Shown here piece after piece: positions 1 to 5,458 of a stretch of 6,631 nucleotides of DNA. Positions within the stretch are counted from its first letter, which is position 1. Every line of letters starts with the position of its first letter. Source of the stretch: Schlesneria sp. (GTDB taxonomy: Bacteria; Planctomycetota; Planctomycetia; Planctomycetales; Planctomycetaceae); the NCBI GenBank assembly GCA_025353525.1, contig JANXOO010000062.1:1-6631 (forward strand), in the 5' to 3' direction. The translations under genes and the position numbers were made by a program. The notes under the pieces were generated by a model that worked only from the letters and a program-made list of their open reading frames with translations, did no database searches and was not told where the DNA came from.

Positions 1-2
1 GT

Positions 3-263
3 CTGCGGATGGCCGACCGGTTTGCAATGCGATTGTCCGGAGAATCCCTGCCGAACGGTCATGCGAATGCGACGGTTCGTGGTGATATCGCCGTAGGTCA
101 CAGTGTGACCGACGCCCGGATCGTGCAAGCCTTCCGGTTACTTTACGGTCGTCAGCCGGACCGGGAAGAACTCGAACTCAGTCGCACTCTGGTCGCCTCA
201 CGCGGTCTTTCGGAATTCTGTCGCGCGATGTGGAATTCGTCAGAATTTCTTTATGTTGACTGA
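3..263 (+). CDS. C-terminal end of a DUF1553 (PSD1) protein, cut by the window start
   Basis: This is the last 86 residues of a longer gene whose start lies outside the window; the frame is open to the first base, so the ATG at 9 is not taken as a start. The segment ARIVQAFRLLYGRQPDREEL followed by a terminal CRAMWNSSEFLYVD is the usual end of the DUF1553/PSD1 domain (helical segment with R-x-P-x-x-E-E-L, then FC-x-A-x-x-N-S-x-EF-x-YVD). The family is greatly expanded in planctomycetes, usually beside DUF1549 and Planctomycete cytochrome C (PSCyt) domains and often next to DUF1501 genes. Its biochemical role is not established; involvement in polysaccharide or sulfatase-related metabolism is only proposed from gene neighbourhoods. 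The stop codon is 12 bp from the convergent stop of the next gene, with no clear terminator between them. Confidence 0.85.
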   Translation: MRMADRFAMRLSGESLPNGHANATVRGDIAVGHSVTDARIVQAFRLLYGRQPDREELELSRTLVASRGLSEFCRAMWNSSEFLYVD

Positions 264-275
264 CTGCAGACGAAC

Positions 276-863
276 TCATGTCGCTGTCATGAAACAGTAG
301 ACCGTGACCGCAACGAAGGCCCCTGCCAGTCCGGCGATCAGGTAGCCGACAGTGGTCGATGTGTCACCCGGCGATTGATTTTTGTCAACCACTTCTTCCA
401 GTTGACTCAATCCGATATAGACGCCGCCTTCGCGTCGTTCCTGGCGCGAGACCCTGACGACATAGTTCAAGCCGGGGGCGCGCAGTTTGCCGACCATTCC
501 GCTGTCAAACTTTGGTTGCCCCGCAATGACCACACCGAAACCGCCAATCGACAATTCGACAAGGCGACAATTGAACTGTCGACCGTTCATGCTCAGGACC
601 GCATTGGTTCGTTCTTCCGTCACCGCGCAGCGTGAATATTGACGTTGATTCGACCCTGCTGCGTGGCGAGAAACTGGCGATGTTGAGTTCTCGATATCGG
701 GTTGGTGCAGCACCAATGAAAGTTCGTGCAGCTTTTTTTCCCGCAACGGAAGCGATTCGGCTGGATATTCACCGGGAAAAATTGCCAGATGTTCCGGCGG
801 CAGATACTCGGCCTGGGTCGCGGGAACAAAGTCATCGCTGAAATCGAACGGGAGATTGCTCAT
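276..863 (-). CDS. PilZ-domain protein with C-terminal membrane anchor (protein B)
   Basis: A 195-residue protein. Residues 1-70 are an acidic, proline-rich N-terminal region with no recognised domain. A PilZ-like domain follows at about 72-158: an RxxxR motif (R74, R78) and, 25 residues later, ELSIGG (E103, S105, G108), matching the PilZ [D/N]xSxxG motif except that E replaces D/N. These two motifs bind cyclic-di-GMP in characterised PilZ proteins. A hydrophobic helix at about 170-191 ends four residues before the C-terminus, so the PilZ domain should face the cytoplasm on a tail anchor. The start is chosen at 863, not the in-frame ATG at 869, because a GAGGA (complement of 870-874) directly abuts the 869 ATG but sits 6 nt from the 863 ATG. 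The preceding gene's stop is 2 nt upstream, so coupled translation is likely. Binding of cyclic-di-GMP is inference. The domain is paralogous to the N-terminus of the upstream gene. Confidence 0.75.
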   Translation of the reverse strand: MSNLPFDFSDDFVPATQAEYLPPEHLAIFPGEYPAESLPLREKKLHELSLVLHQPDIENSTSPVSRHAAGSNQRQYSRCAVTEERTNAVLSMNGRQFNCRLVELSIGGFGVVIAGQPKFDSGMVGKLRAPGLNYVVRVSRQERREGGVYIGLSQLEEVVDKNQSPGDTSTTVGYLIAGLAGAFVAVTVYCFMTAT

Positions 864-865
864 TT

Positions 866-1951
866 TCATTCCTCAATCGGAAGTATACGGACAAGTTCGA
901 TCCGCTGTTGATAAATTCGAAAATAGACGTTGGCATCGTCACAGGCAACCATGCTGACATCGCGCATTTCCGGAATTGGCCGGATCGGCGCGTCGCCTGA
1001 AACAATTGACATCAGAGTTTGCCGCAAACTTGTGATTGCGTCGGCAGAAGATTGTTGAGGCAACCCGTCGAGTCCGTGTTTGAATTGTGTCAGATCGGCC
1101 CACGCGGCATCAGACATCCGCAGCGGAGTATTTCGGGGGAATTGATCCGCCTCAATTAACCAGGGGACCGAAGTGGCGTTGACTGCCTGCGTGCGGCCGA
1201 CAAGACCTGCCTTCAAAAGCAATAGTCTGGCTCTGGCAGATTGATTGTCCGAGCGATTTGCCAGTTGCGATTCTCCCGATCGGGTTCGATCGCGTGTGTC
1301 GCCCGACTTGTCGTTTACAGCGACCGAACGCCGGATGGCTGTCGCAGGACTGGTTTCGACCGTTGCCGACAACGATGCACGGGAAATCATCCCGTCAGGA
1401 CGCGACTCTGATTCGGCCAATCGGTCGGAATTATTTCGTCGCGTTCGTTGGTTGGCAGAATTCGAGTGGTTTCCGGCCGATCGCGTTGAGGCTGAGACAT
1501 CGTGAGGTTTTGACGGATTCAACCACGCGAGCGATGTTTCACGCATCCGATTCATATTGAGCAACGGAACGCGATCGCAAAACGCCGCGATACAGAAACA
1601 ACTTGCACACAGCGCGGCGATCGCGGCTGCGAACCGGCGTGATGCGAACAGGCCATCCCAAGCCGTCCGAACGGGTTCTGCGGATGTCTCGTCGAAGTCT
1701 TTGATCCGCCTTAAAGCGTAGGAAAATCCTCCGGCGTGAGGGATTTGTCGCGTTAACCTGACGGGGTAATTGTTATCCAGTATGACGAGCATCATTCGCG
1801 GATCGCCCTCGTAGTGCGAGGCACCGGGAACAGCGACGCGAAAGCCGTCGGAAGTGACTTCGACGACAAAGCACCGGGAAATAGTCGTCCCCATCACCAA
1901 CGTCACTGTGGTTTGCCCGTCGGGCAACGGTTCGAGGAAATCTTCACGCAT
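866..1951 (-). CDS. Membrane protein with degenerate PilZ-like N-terminus and ParE-like C-terminus (protein A)
   Basis: I know of no named family for the whole 361-residue protein. Residues about 10-85 form a PilZ-like beta domain: EVTSDG (E31, T33, G36) sits where PilZ has [D/N]xSxxG, but there is no RxxxR motif, so ligand binding may be lost. One membrane span lies at about 106-126, preceded by two arginines (positive-inside, N-terminus cytoplasmic), and contains four cysteines (115, 118, 120, 125). Residues about 135-238 are a Ser/Arg/Asn-rich linker, probably disordered. Residues about 275-358 resemble RelE/ParE toxin-fold proteins: a LRMSDAAWADL start, a helical middle, and a VYFRIYQQRIELVRIL end. 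With one span this domain would be outside the cytoplasm. The start is ambiguous between GTG at 1954 and ATG at 1951; I chose the ATG because a weak GCGGA lies 7 nt upstream. Gene B follows 2 nt after the stop. Coding status is supported by the alignment with B. Confidence 0.7.
   Translation of the reverse strand: MREDFLEPLPDGQTTVTLVMGTTISRCFVVEVTSDGFRVAVPGASHYEGDPRMMLVILDNNYPVRLTRQIPHAGGFSYALRRIKDFDETSAEPVRTAWDGLFASRRFAAAIAALCASCFCIAAFCDRVPLLNMNRMRETSLAWLNPSKPHDVSASTRSAGNHSNSANQRTRRNNSDRLAESESRPDGMISRASLSATVETSPATAIRRSVAVNDKSGDTRDRTRSGESQLANRSDNQSARARLLLLKAGLVGRTQAVNATSVPWLIEADQFPRNTPLRMSDAAWADLTQFKHGLDGLPQQSSADAITSLRQTLMSIVSGDAPIRPIPEMRDVSMVACDDANVYFRIYQQRIELVRILPIEE
870..874 (-). promoter_or_regulatory. 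Ribosome binding site that decides the start of protein B
   Basis: Read on the minus strand this is GAGGA. It touches the in-frame ATG at 869 with no spacer but is 6 nt from the next in-frame ATG at 863, a normal Shine-Dalgarno distance. It lies inside the last codons of the upstream gene, which fits coupled translation of the two PilZ-like proteins. Confidence 0.65.
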
Positions 1952-1968
1952 CACGAAATCCGCTGAGC

Positions 1969-1998
1969 TTTTTTACCAATTCTTACCCGCTTTTTTAC
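1969..1998. promoter_or_regulatory. Three phased TTYTTAC direct repeats, candidate regulator binding sites
   Basis: On the + strand TTTTTAC ends at 1976, TTCTTAC ends at 1986 and TTTTTAC ends at 1998, giving end-to-end spacings of 10 and 12 bp, close to one helical turn. The outer two copies sit in identical 10-mers GCTTTTTTAC (1967-1976 and 1989-1998), 22 bp apart. Tandem half-sites with about 10-11 bp spacing are typical of OmpR/PhoB-family regulators, and such a regulator is encoded next door. The array is 16-45 bp upstream of the start of protein A. Binding is inference; T-tract DNA curvature is an alternative. Confidence 0.35.
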
Positions 1999-2103
1999 AA
2001 TCTTCCGAAAACATAGCTCGCAAATCGAACGATGCGCCTGAAAAAGAAAGAAACTGTGTGTTCATTCATCTCGGTTTAAGGTTGTCGGTGTAGACTGTGC
2101 GGC

Positions 2104-2115
2104 TTGACAGGTCAA
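2104..2115. promoter_or_regulatory. Short TTGAC/GTCAA palindrome upstream of the response regulator
   Basis: TTGAC-AG-GTCAA is an inverted repeat with perfect 5-bp arms and a 2-bp centre, 33 bp upstream of the chosen response-regulator start. It includes a consensus -35 hexamer (TTGACA) but has no correctly spaced -10, so it could be an operator, part of a promoter, or chance. Confidence 0.25.
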
Positions 2116-2148
2116 AGACATATCTTAGCCCCATGCCGGGTGATGCGA

Positions 2149-2805
2149 ATGCGAGTGCTGGTCGTAGAAGATGAACCCGATGTGTTGCGCGCAGTGGCGA
2201 TGTTTCTGCGCGAATCGGGTTACTCCGTAGATACCGCTGATAACGGCGAAGACGGTTTATTCAAGGCGGTGACCTGGGAATACGATGTTGTTCTGCTCGA
2301 CGTCATGCTTCCACGCCGAGACGGATGGTCGGTTCTGGAAGAATTGCGGCGGAAAAACAAGGCCACTCCTGTACTGATGCTGACCGCCCGCGATGCGATC
2401 AAGGACCGGGTTCGCGGACTGGATACCGGTGCCGATGACTATCTGGTCAAGCCGTTCGAATTATCAGAACTGATTGCCCGGGTCCGGGCACTGATCCGGC
2501 GATCTGCAGGGGTGGCACAACCGCTGATCGAAATCGGAAACGTTTCGATCAATACCACATCGCGGATGGTCTCGGTTGATGGAGTCAGTATCGCACTGAC
2601 AGCCAAAGAGTACTGTCTGCTCGAATTCCTGGCCGTTCACCGGGGCGAACTGGTCACTCGCACAAAAATCTATGACCACCTGTTCGATGAATACGACGCC
2701 TCGCTGTCGAATCTCGTCGATGTCTACGTTTCAAATATTCGCCGCAAAGTCGGTCGCGAACTGATCACGACTCGCCGCGGAATGGGTTATATCATCGAAA
2801 GCTGA
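2149..2805 (+). CDS. OmpR/PhoB-family response regulator
   Basis: A 218-residue cytoplasmic transcription factor, normal length for the family. The receiver domain (about 1-117) has the acidic pair E7/D8, phospho-acceptor D51 (LLDVMLP), conserved T79 (MLTARD) and K101 (YLVKPF). The winged-helix DNA-binding domain (about 125-216) has the LTAKEYCLLEFL segment, the NLVDVYVSNIRRKV recognition-helix region and the TTRRGMGYII wing. The start was set at 2149 because families of this type begin MRVLVVEDE; upstream in-frame starts at 2143 (ATG), 2140 (GTG) and 2104 (TTG) would add residues without family counterparts. A GGTG is 7 nt upstream of the chosen ATG. It should be phosphorylated by the kinase 26 bp downstream, with which it forms an operon. 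Sequence style is closest to CusR/QseB-like regulators, but a specific orthologue cannot be assigned; targets are unknown. Confidence 0.95.
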   Translation: MRVLVVEDEPDVLRAVAMFLRESGYSVDTADNGEDGLFKAVTWEYDVVLLDVMLPRRDGWSVLEELRRKNKATPVLMLTARDAIKDRVRGLDTGADDYLVKPFELSELIARVRALIRRSAGVAQPLIEIGNVSINTTSRMVSVDGVSIALTAKEYCLLEFLAVHRGELVTRTKIYDHLFDEYDASLSNLVDVYVSNIRRKVGRELITTRRGMGYIIES

Positions 2806-2831
2806 GATCGCCTCGGTCCTGAGAATGCGTC

Positions 2832-4499
2832 ATGTTCAAATCACTCCGCTGGCGATTGCAGGTCTGGCACGCGATCGTATTGCTGGTCGTTTTGACCAGC
2901 TTTGGCGGCATCGTTCACAATCTGCACTGGCAGACGCGATTGCAACAGATTGATGCGGAACTTGACCGAACATCAGGAGCGGTGTTGTCACAAATGCGCC
3001 GACTGCTTCCCATGTCACGATTTTGGCACGGCGGTCGCAGGGCGCGCCGACTGGAAAATCCGCCACCGGGTGATTCACGACCGGATGGACCGCGACCCGA
3101 TTTTGCCAGACCAGATGGTGCGAGACCAGATGGTGCGAGACCAGACGGCTCAAGGCCGGAAAACGAAATTGGGCAGCAAACCGAAGCCAGTGTTGCAGCG
3201 GTGCCCGCACCTCCGGAAATGCCGCGTGACAAAGCGTCGACGGATCCGCCAGCGGGATCTCCTCCTCCCGGCCCAGCTCCGCCACGCCGTGACCGTCCGT
3301 TCGGCGATCCCGGTCCGTTGCCCGAAGAATTTCAACAGTTGTTTCAGGGTGACGAAGAGTCTCGGCTCTATTTTGCGATCTGGAACGGAGAAGGAGAACT
3401 GTTGCAAAGTTCCGAATCGGCTCCTGTCATCGACTACCCCAATCTGCATATCGGAAAGGACGGGCTGCCGATACGGACTGTCCGGTCGCGCGTTGGCGGA
3501 CATATTTACCGCGAAGTCATCCATGCGGGAATGTTCGATATGAATTTGCTCGTTGGTCGCTCGCTGGAACGTGATCTGGCAGCTCACCATCGGTCTGGGT
3601 TGCTGCTGGCTGCGTCGGGATTGGTGATTCTGGCTGCAGGAGTGCTGGGTGGCGGCTGGCTGTCGTCACGCGCAATCCGTCCGATCGCCGAAATGACCGC
3701 GACGGCCGAATCCATTTCAGCCCAGAACTTCTCGGAACGGATCAATGCGAAAGATACCGACAGCGAATTGGGAAAACTCGCGACAGTCCTGAATGGAACA
3801 TTTGACCGGCTGCAGGCAGCGTTTGATCGACAAAGTCAGTTTACTGCGGACGCATCGCACGAACTCAGGACGCCCCTGTCTGTCATCACGACTCATTCAG
3901 AATTGGCGTTGTCACGTCCCAGGTCGAACGAAGAATATCGGGGAACAATCGAAACGTGCCAGCGAGCGTCATTGCGGATGAAATCTCTGATCGATTCACT
4001 GCTGGTACTTGCGCGGTTCGAATCCGGAGTGCAGTCACTGAAAACAGATCGGCTCGATCTGGGGCCACTGATACGCGACTGTGTTGAACTTGTCGAACCG
4101 CTGGCAACCGACCGGAATGTCGACATCGAGTACCACATGGCGTCGTGCTACGTTGCGGGAGATCGGGATCGTCTGTCTCAAGTCGTCACGAATTTGCTGA
4201 CAAACGCGATCCGCTATAACGTTGAAGGGGGACATGTCAGCGTCGCTTCCCGAACAGATTCCGGGACCGCATTCATTTCAGTGACGGATACAGGGATCGG
4301 AATCGACGGAGATCAATTATCCCGAATCTTCGATCGGTTCTACCAGGTGGATAAAGCGAGGTCTCTAGCCGAGGGAAGTAGTGGCCTCGGACTGTCGATT
4401 TGCAAGACGATTGTCGAGGCACACGGAGGTACCATCGCAGCGACCAGTTCGCCCGGTAAGGGGACAACGATCGAGGTCCGGATTGAAGCAGTGATTTGA
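2832..4499 (+). CDS. Sensor histidine kinase with HAMP domain and proline-rich RPDG-repeat sensor region
   Basis: A 555-residue inner-membrane kinase and the partner of the preceding response regulator. Membrane span 1 is at about 11-29 and span 2 at about 256-276, leaving an extracytoplasmic region of about 225 residues. That region contains six RPDG-like pentapeptides (82-111) and a Pro-rich stretch (120-165); the rest (about 166-250) may be the folded sensor. After span 2 come a HAMP domain (about 277-330), HisKA with phospho-accepting H343 in SHELRTPLS, and HATPase_c with N-box N454/N458, G1 box D486-T-G-I-G, F-box F500/F503 and G2 box GSSGLG (515-520). All catalytic boxes look intact, so it should be active. 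Overall architecture is like heavy-metal or envelope sensor kinases of the CusS type, but no ligand can be read from the sequence. The start ATG has a weak GAGA 8 nt upstream. Confidence 0.95.
   Translation: MFKSLRWRLQVWHAIVLLVVLTSFGGIVHNLHWQTRLQQIDAELDRTSGAVLSQMRRLLPMSRFWHGGRRARRLENPPPGDSRPDGPRPDFARPDGARPDGARPDGSRPENEIGQQTEASVAAVPAPPEMPRDKASTDPPAGSPPPGPAPPRRDRPFGDPGPLPEEFQQLFQGDEESRLYFAIWNGEGELLQSSESAPVIDYPNLHIGKDGLPIRTVRSRVGGHIYREVIHAGMFDMNLLVGRSLERDLAAHHRSGLLLAASGLVILAAGVLGGGWLSSRAIRPIAEMTATAESISAQNFSERINAKDTDSELGKLATVLNGTFDRLQAAFDRQSQFTADASHELRTPLSVITTHSELALSRPRSNEEYRGTIETCQRASLRMKSLIDSLLVLARFESGVQSLKTDRLDLGPLIRDCVELVEPLATDRNVDIEYHMASCYVAGDRDRLSQVVTNLLTNAIRYNVEGGHVSVASRTDSGTAFISVTDTGIGIDGDQLSRIFDRFYQVDKARSLAEGSSGLGLSICKTIVEAHGGTIAATSSPGKGTTIEVRIEAVI
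3075..3164 (+). repeat. In-frame 15-bp tandem repeat coding RPDG pentapeptides
   Basis: Six consecutive 15-bp units encode SRPDG, PRPDF, ARPDG, ARPDG, ARPDG and SRPEN within the extracytoplasmic part of the kinase. Units at 3105-3119, 3120-3134 and 3135-3149 are nearly identical at DNA level (unit type GCGAGACCAGATGGT), pointing to recent slippage expansion; the outer units have diverged. Confidence 0.85.
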
Positions 4500-4535
4500 G
4501 TGAGAGTTTCCACGAGATTTTCAGAAGCCGCCCGA

Positions 4536-4565
4536 TTGACGTTCGGCCTCGTTGGGATCCATAAA
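4536..4565 (+). promoter_or_regulatory. Candidate sigma70-type promoter of the Spy-like gene
   Basis: TTGACG (4536-4541, 5 of 6 to the -35 consensus) and CATAAA (4560-4565, 4 of 6 to the -10) are separated by 18 bp in the 88-bp gap after the kinase. Transcription would start near 4572, giving a leader of about 16 nt that just includes the AAAGG ribosome binding site (4575-4579). No clear terminator is seen after the kinase, so read-through from the two-component operon is also possible. Confidence 0.4.
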
Positions 4566-4587
4566 ACTTCAGAGAAAGGCAAATGCA

Positions 4588-5355
4588 ATGAGAGTGACTG
4601 TATGGATGGCCAGTTTGATGGCGGTCGTCGCGTTGGCGACGAACGTTGAAGCTCAACCCGGTGGTGGCGGAGGCCGTGGGGGTGGCCGAGGTATGTTTGG
4701 GGGCGGCGGGCGGGGCATGGGCGGAGTCATGATGCTGGTTGGCAACGAAGCCGTCCAGAAAGATCTCGCTCTCGGCACCGACGAAGCGGCGAAGGTCAAG
4801 GTGGTGGCCGACGAATTCGGTGCAGCGATGCGTGAATCATTCACCGGGATGGGCAACTTCCAGGAAATGTCCGAAGAAGAACGAACCAAAGCGCGTGAAA
4901 AAATGACCGAAACCATGAAGACGGTCAACGAAAAGTACCTTCCCAAAGTGAAAGAACTGCTCTCCGCCGATCAGTACACGCGATTGCAGCAGATCAACTG
5001 GCAGAACATGGGCGCCATGGCCTACTCCGATGCCGAGGTCGTCAAGGCGTTGGACATCAAGAAAGAACAGACTGAAAAGATCACCCATCTGACCGATGAA
5101 TATGGTGCGAAAACGCGGGAATTGTTCACGCCAGGCCAGCCGCCTGACTTTGCCAAAATGGGCGAAATCAACAAGGAACGCGATGCAAAAATTGACGAAG
5201 TGCTGACGAAAGAACAAAACGACAAGTTCACCAAACTCAAAGGCAAAGAATTCGATGTCACACAGCTTCGACGCGGGCCAGGCGGCGGTGGACCGGGTGG
5301 AGGTGGCGGCGGGGCCGGTGGCCGACCAAAACGACCACAACCGAAAGCCGAGTAG
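4588..5355 (+). CDS. Secreted glycine-rich Spy/LTxxQ-like protein with internal duplication
   Basis: A 255-residue exported protein. A signal peptide spans 1-22 with likely cleavage after VEA before QPGG. The mature protein has a Gly/Arg-rich N-terminus (about 24-46), a charged helical core (about 52-222) and a Gly/Pro-rich, basic C-terminus (about 229-255). The core holds two repeats: 56-85 and 151-180 align without gaps with 11 identities in 30 (shared V, K, L, K, DE, GA, RE, F positions), followed by LSADQYTRLQQI (125-136) and LTKEQNDKFTKL (206-217), which resemble the LTxxQ motif of the Spy/CpxP/ZraP family. Those proteins are periplasmic chaperones or stress and metal sensors working with two-component systems; that role here is inference. 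Only one His and no Cys in the mature protein argue against a classical His/Cys metal site. The start at 4588 is favoured over an upstream TTG (4552) because it gives a clean signal peptide and has AAAGG 8 nt upstream. Confidence 0.8.
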   Translation: MRVTVWMASLMAVVALATNVEAQPGGGGGRGGGRGMFGGGGRGMGGVMMLVGNEAVQKDLALGTDEAAKVKVVADEFGAAMRESFTGMGNFQEMSEEERTKAREKMTETMKTVNEKYLPKVKELLSADQYTRLQQINWQNMGAMAYSDAEVVKALDIKKEQTEKITHLTDEYGAKTRELFTPGQPPDFAKMGEINKERDAKIDEVLTKEQNDKFTKLKGKEFDVTQLRRGPGGGGPGGGGGGAGGRPKRPQPKAE

Positions 5356-5391
5356 TATCGTGTAGATCCGAAAAGGGATTTCATCATTGAT

Positions 5392-5429
5392 CAATTTGAC
5401 CGGGGAGTGTGAATTCCCCGGTCAAATTG
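5392..5429. terminator. Perfect 15-bp inverted repeat, terminator-like hairpin
   Basis: Arms CAATTTGACCGGGGA (5392-5406) and its exact reverse complement (5415-5429) enclose an 8-nt loop. The stem has a GC-rich top and an AT-rich base. It lies 36 bp after the stop of the Spy-like gene, as an intrinsic terminator would, but the right flank (TATGTCATCAT) lacks a proper U-run, so it could instead be an mRNA-stabilising or attenuating hairpin. It stands only 29 bp before the next start codon. Confidence 0.65.
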
Positions 5430-5449
5430 TATGTCATCATGCCGTAATC

Positions 5450-5454
5450 GAGGA
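5450..5454 (+). promoter_or_regulatory. Ribosome binding site of the PQQ-like propeller gene
   Basis: GAGGA lies 4 nt before the ATG at 5459, a slightly short but usable spacing. It supports this start, as does the signal peptide it produces. No promoter hexamers are recognisable between the hairpin and this site. Confidence 0.6.
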
Positions 5455-5458
5455 TTCC

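Larger units (their letters stand above)
1952..2148. other. Divergent intergenic region between the PilZ pair and the two-component system
   Basis: About 200 bp separate two divergently transcribed units, so promoters for both must lie here or close by. The left part is AT-rich, with two identical GCTTTTTTAC blocks; the middle has an A/G-rich run near 2040-2052; the right part carries a TTGACAGGTCAA palindrome. No convincing paired -35/-10 hexamers with normal spacing are seen on either strand. TTGACA at 2104 matches the -35 consensus, but the best -10-like element (TATCTT at 2121) is only 11 bp away. No conserved small ORF was recognised. Confidence 0.6.

Noticed and set aside
264..300. Possible terminator between the convergent DUF1553 and protein B genes (CATG-containing near-palindrome)
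   Set aside because: The symmetry is short and imperfect, overlaps coding sequence and has no T-run.
375..911. Short + strand open frames over the protein B gene
   Set aside because: They have no domain match or ribosome binding site, while the minus-strand frame carries PilZ motifs and a membrane anchor.
866..1951. Protein A as a toxin of a toxin-antitoxin pair with protein B
   Set aside because: The ParE-like region is predicted outside the cytoplasm behind a membrane span, and B looks like a PilZ paralogue, not an antitoxin; nothing else supports a toxin-antitoxin role.
2104..2148. Longer response regulator starting at TTG 2104 or ATG 2143
   Set aside because: The added residues have no counterpart in the OmpR family, which normally starts just before the first beta strand as MRVLVVEDE does.
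2836..3590. Several open frames overlapping the kinase sensor region on both strands
   Set aside because: They are shadows of the repeat- and proline-coding DNA; the kinase frame has all expected domains and continuous coding sense.
4500..4560. Possible terminator after the kinase gene (GCCG...CGGC)
   Set aside because: Only a 4-bp stem with a long loop and no T-run; not stable enough to call.
4837..5394. 185-codon open frame on the minus strand
   Set aside because: It is antisense to the Spy-like gene and arises from its codon usage; the Phe-rich translation reflects GAA/AAG codons read backwards.
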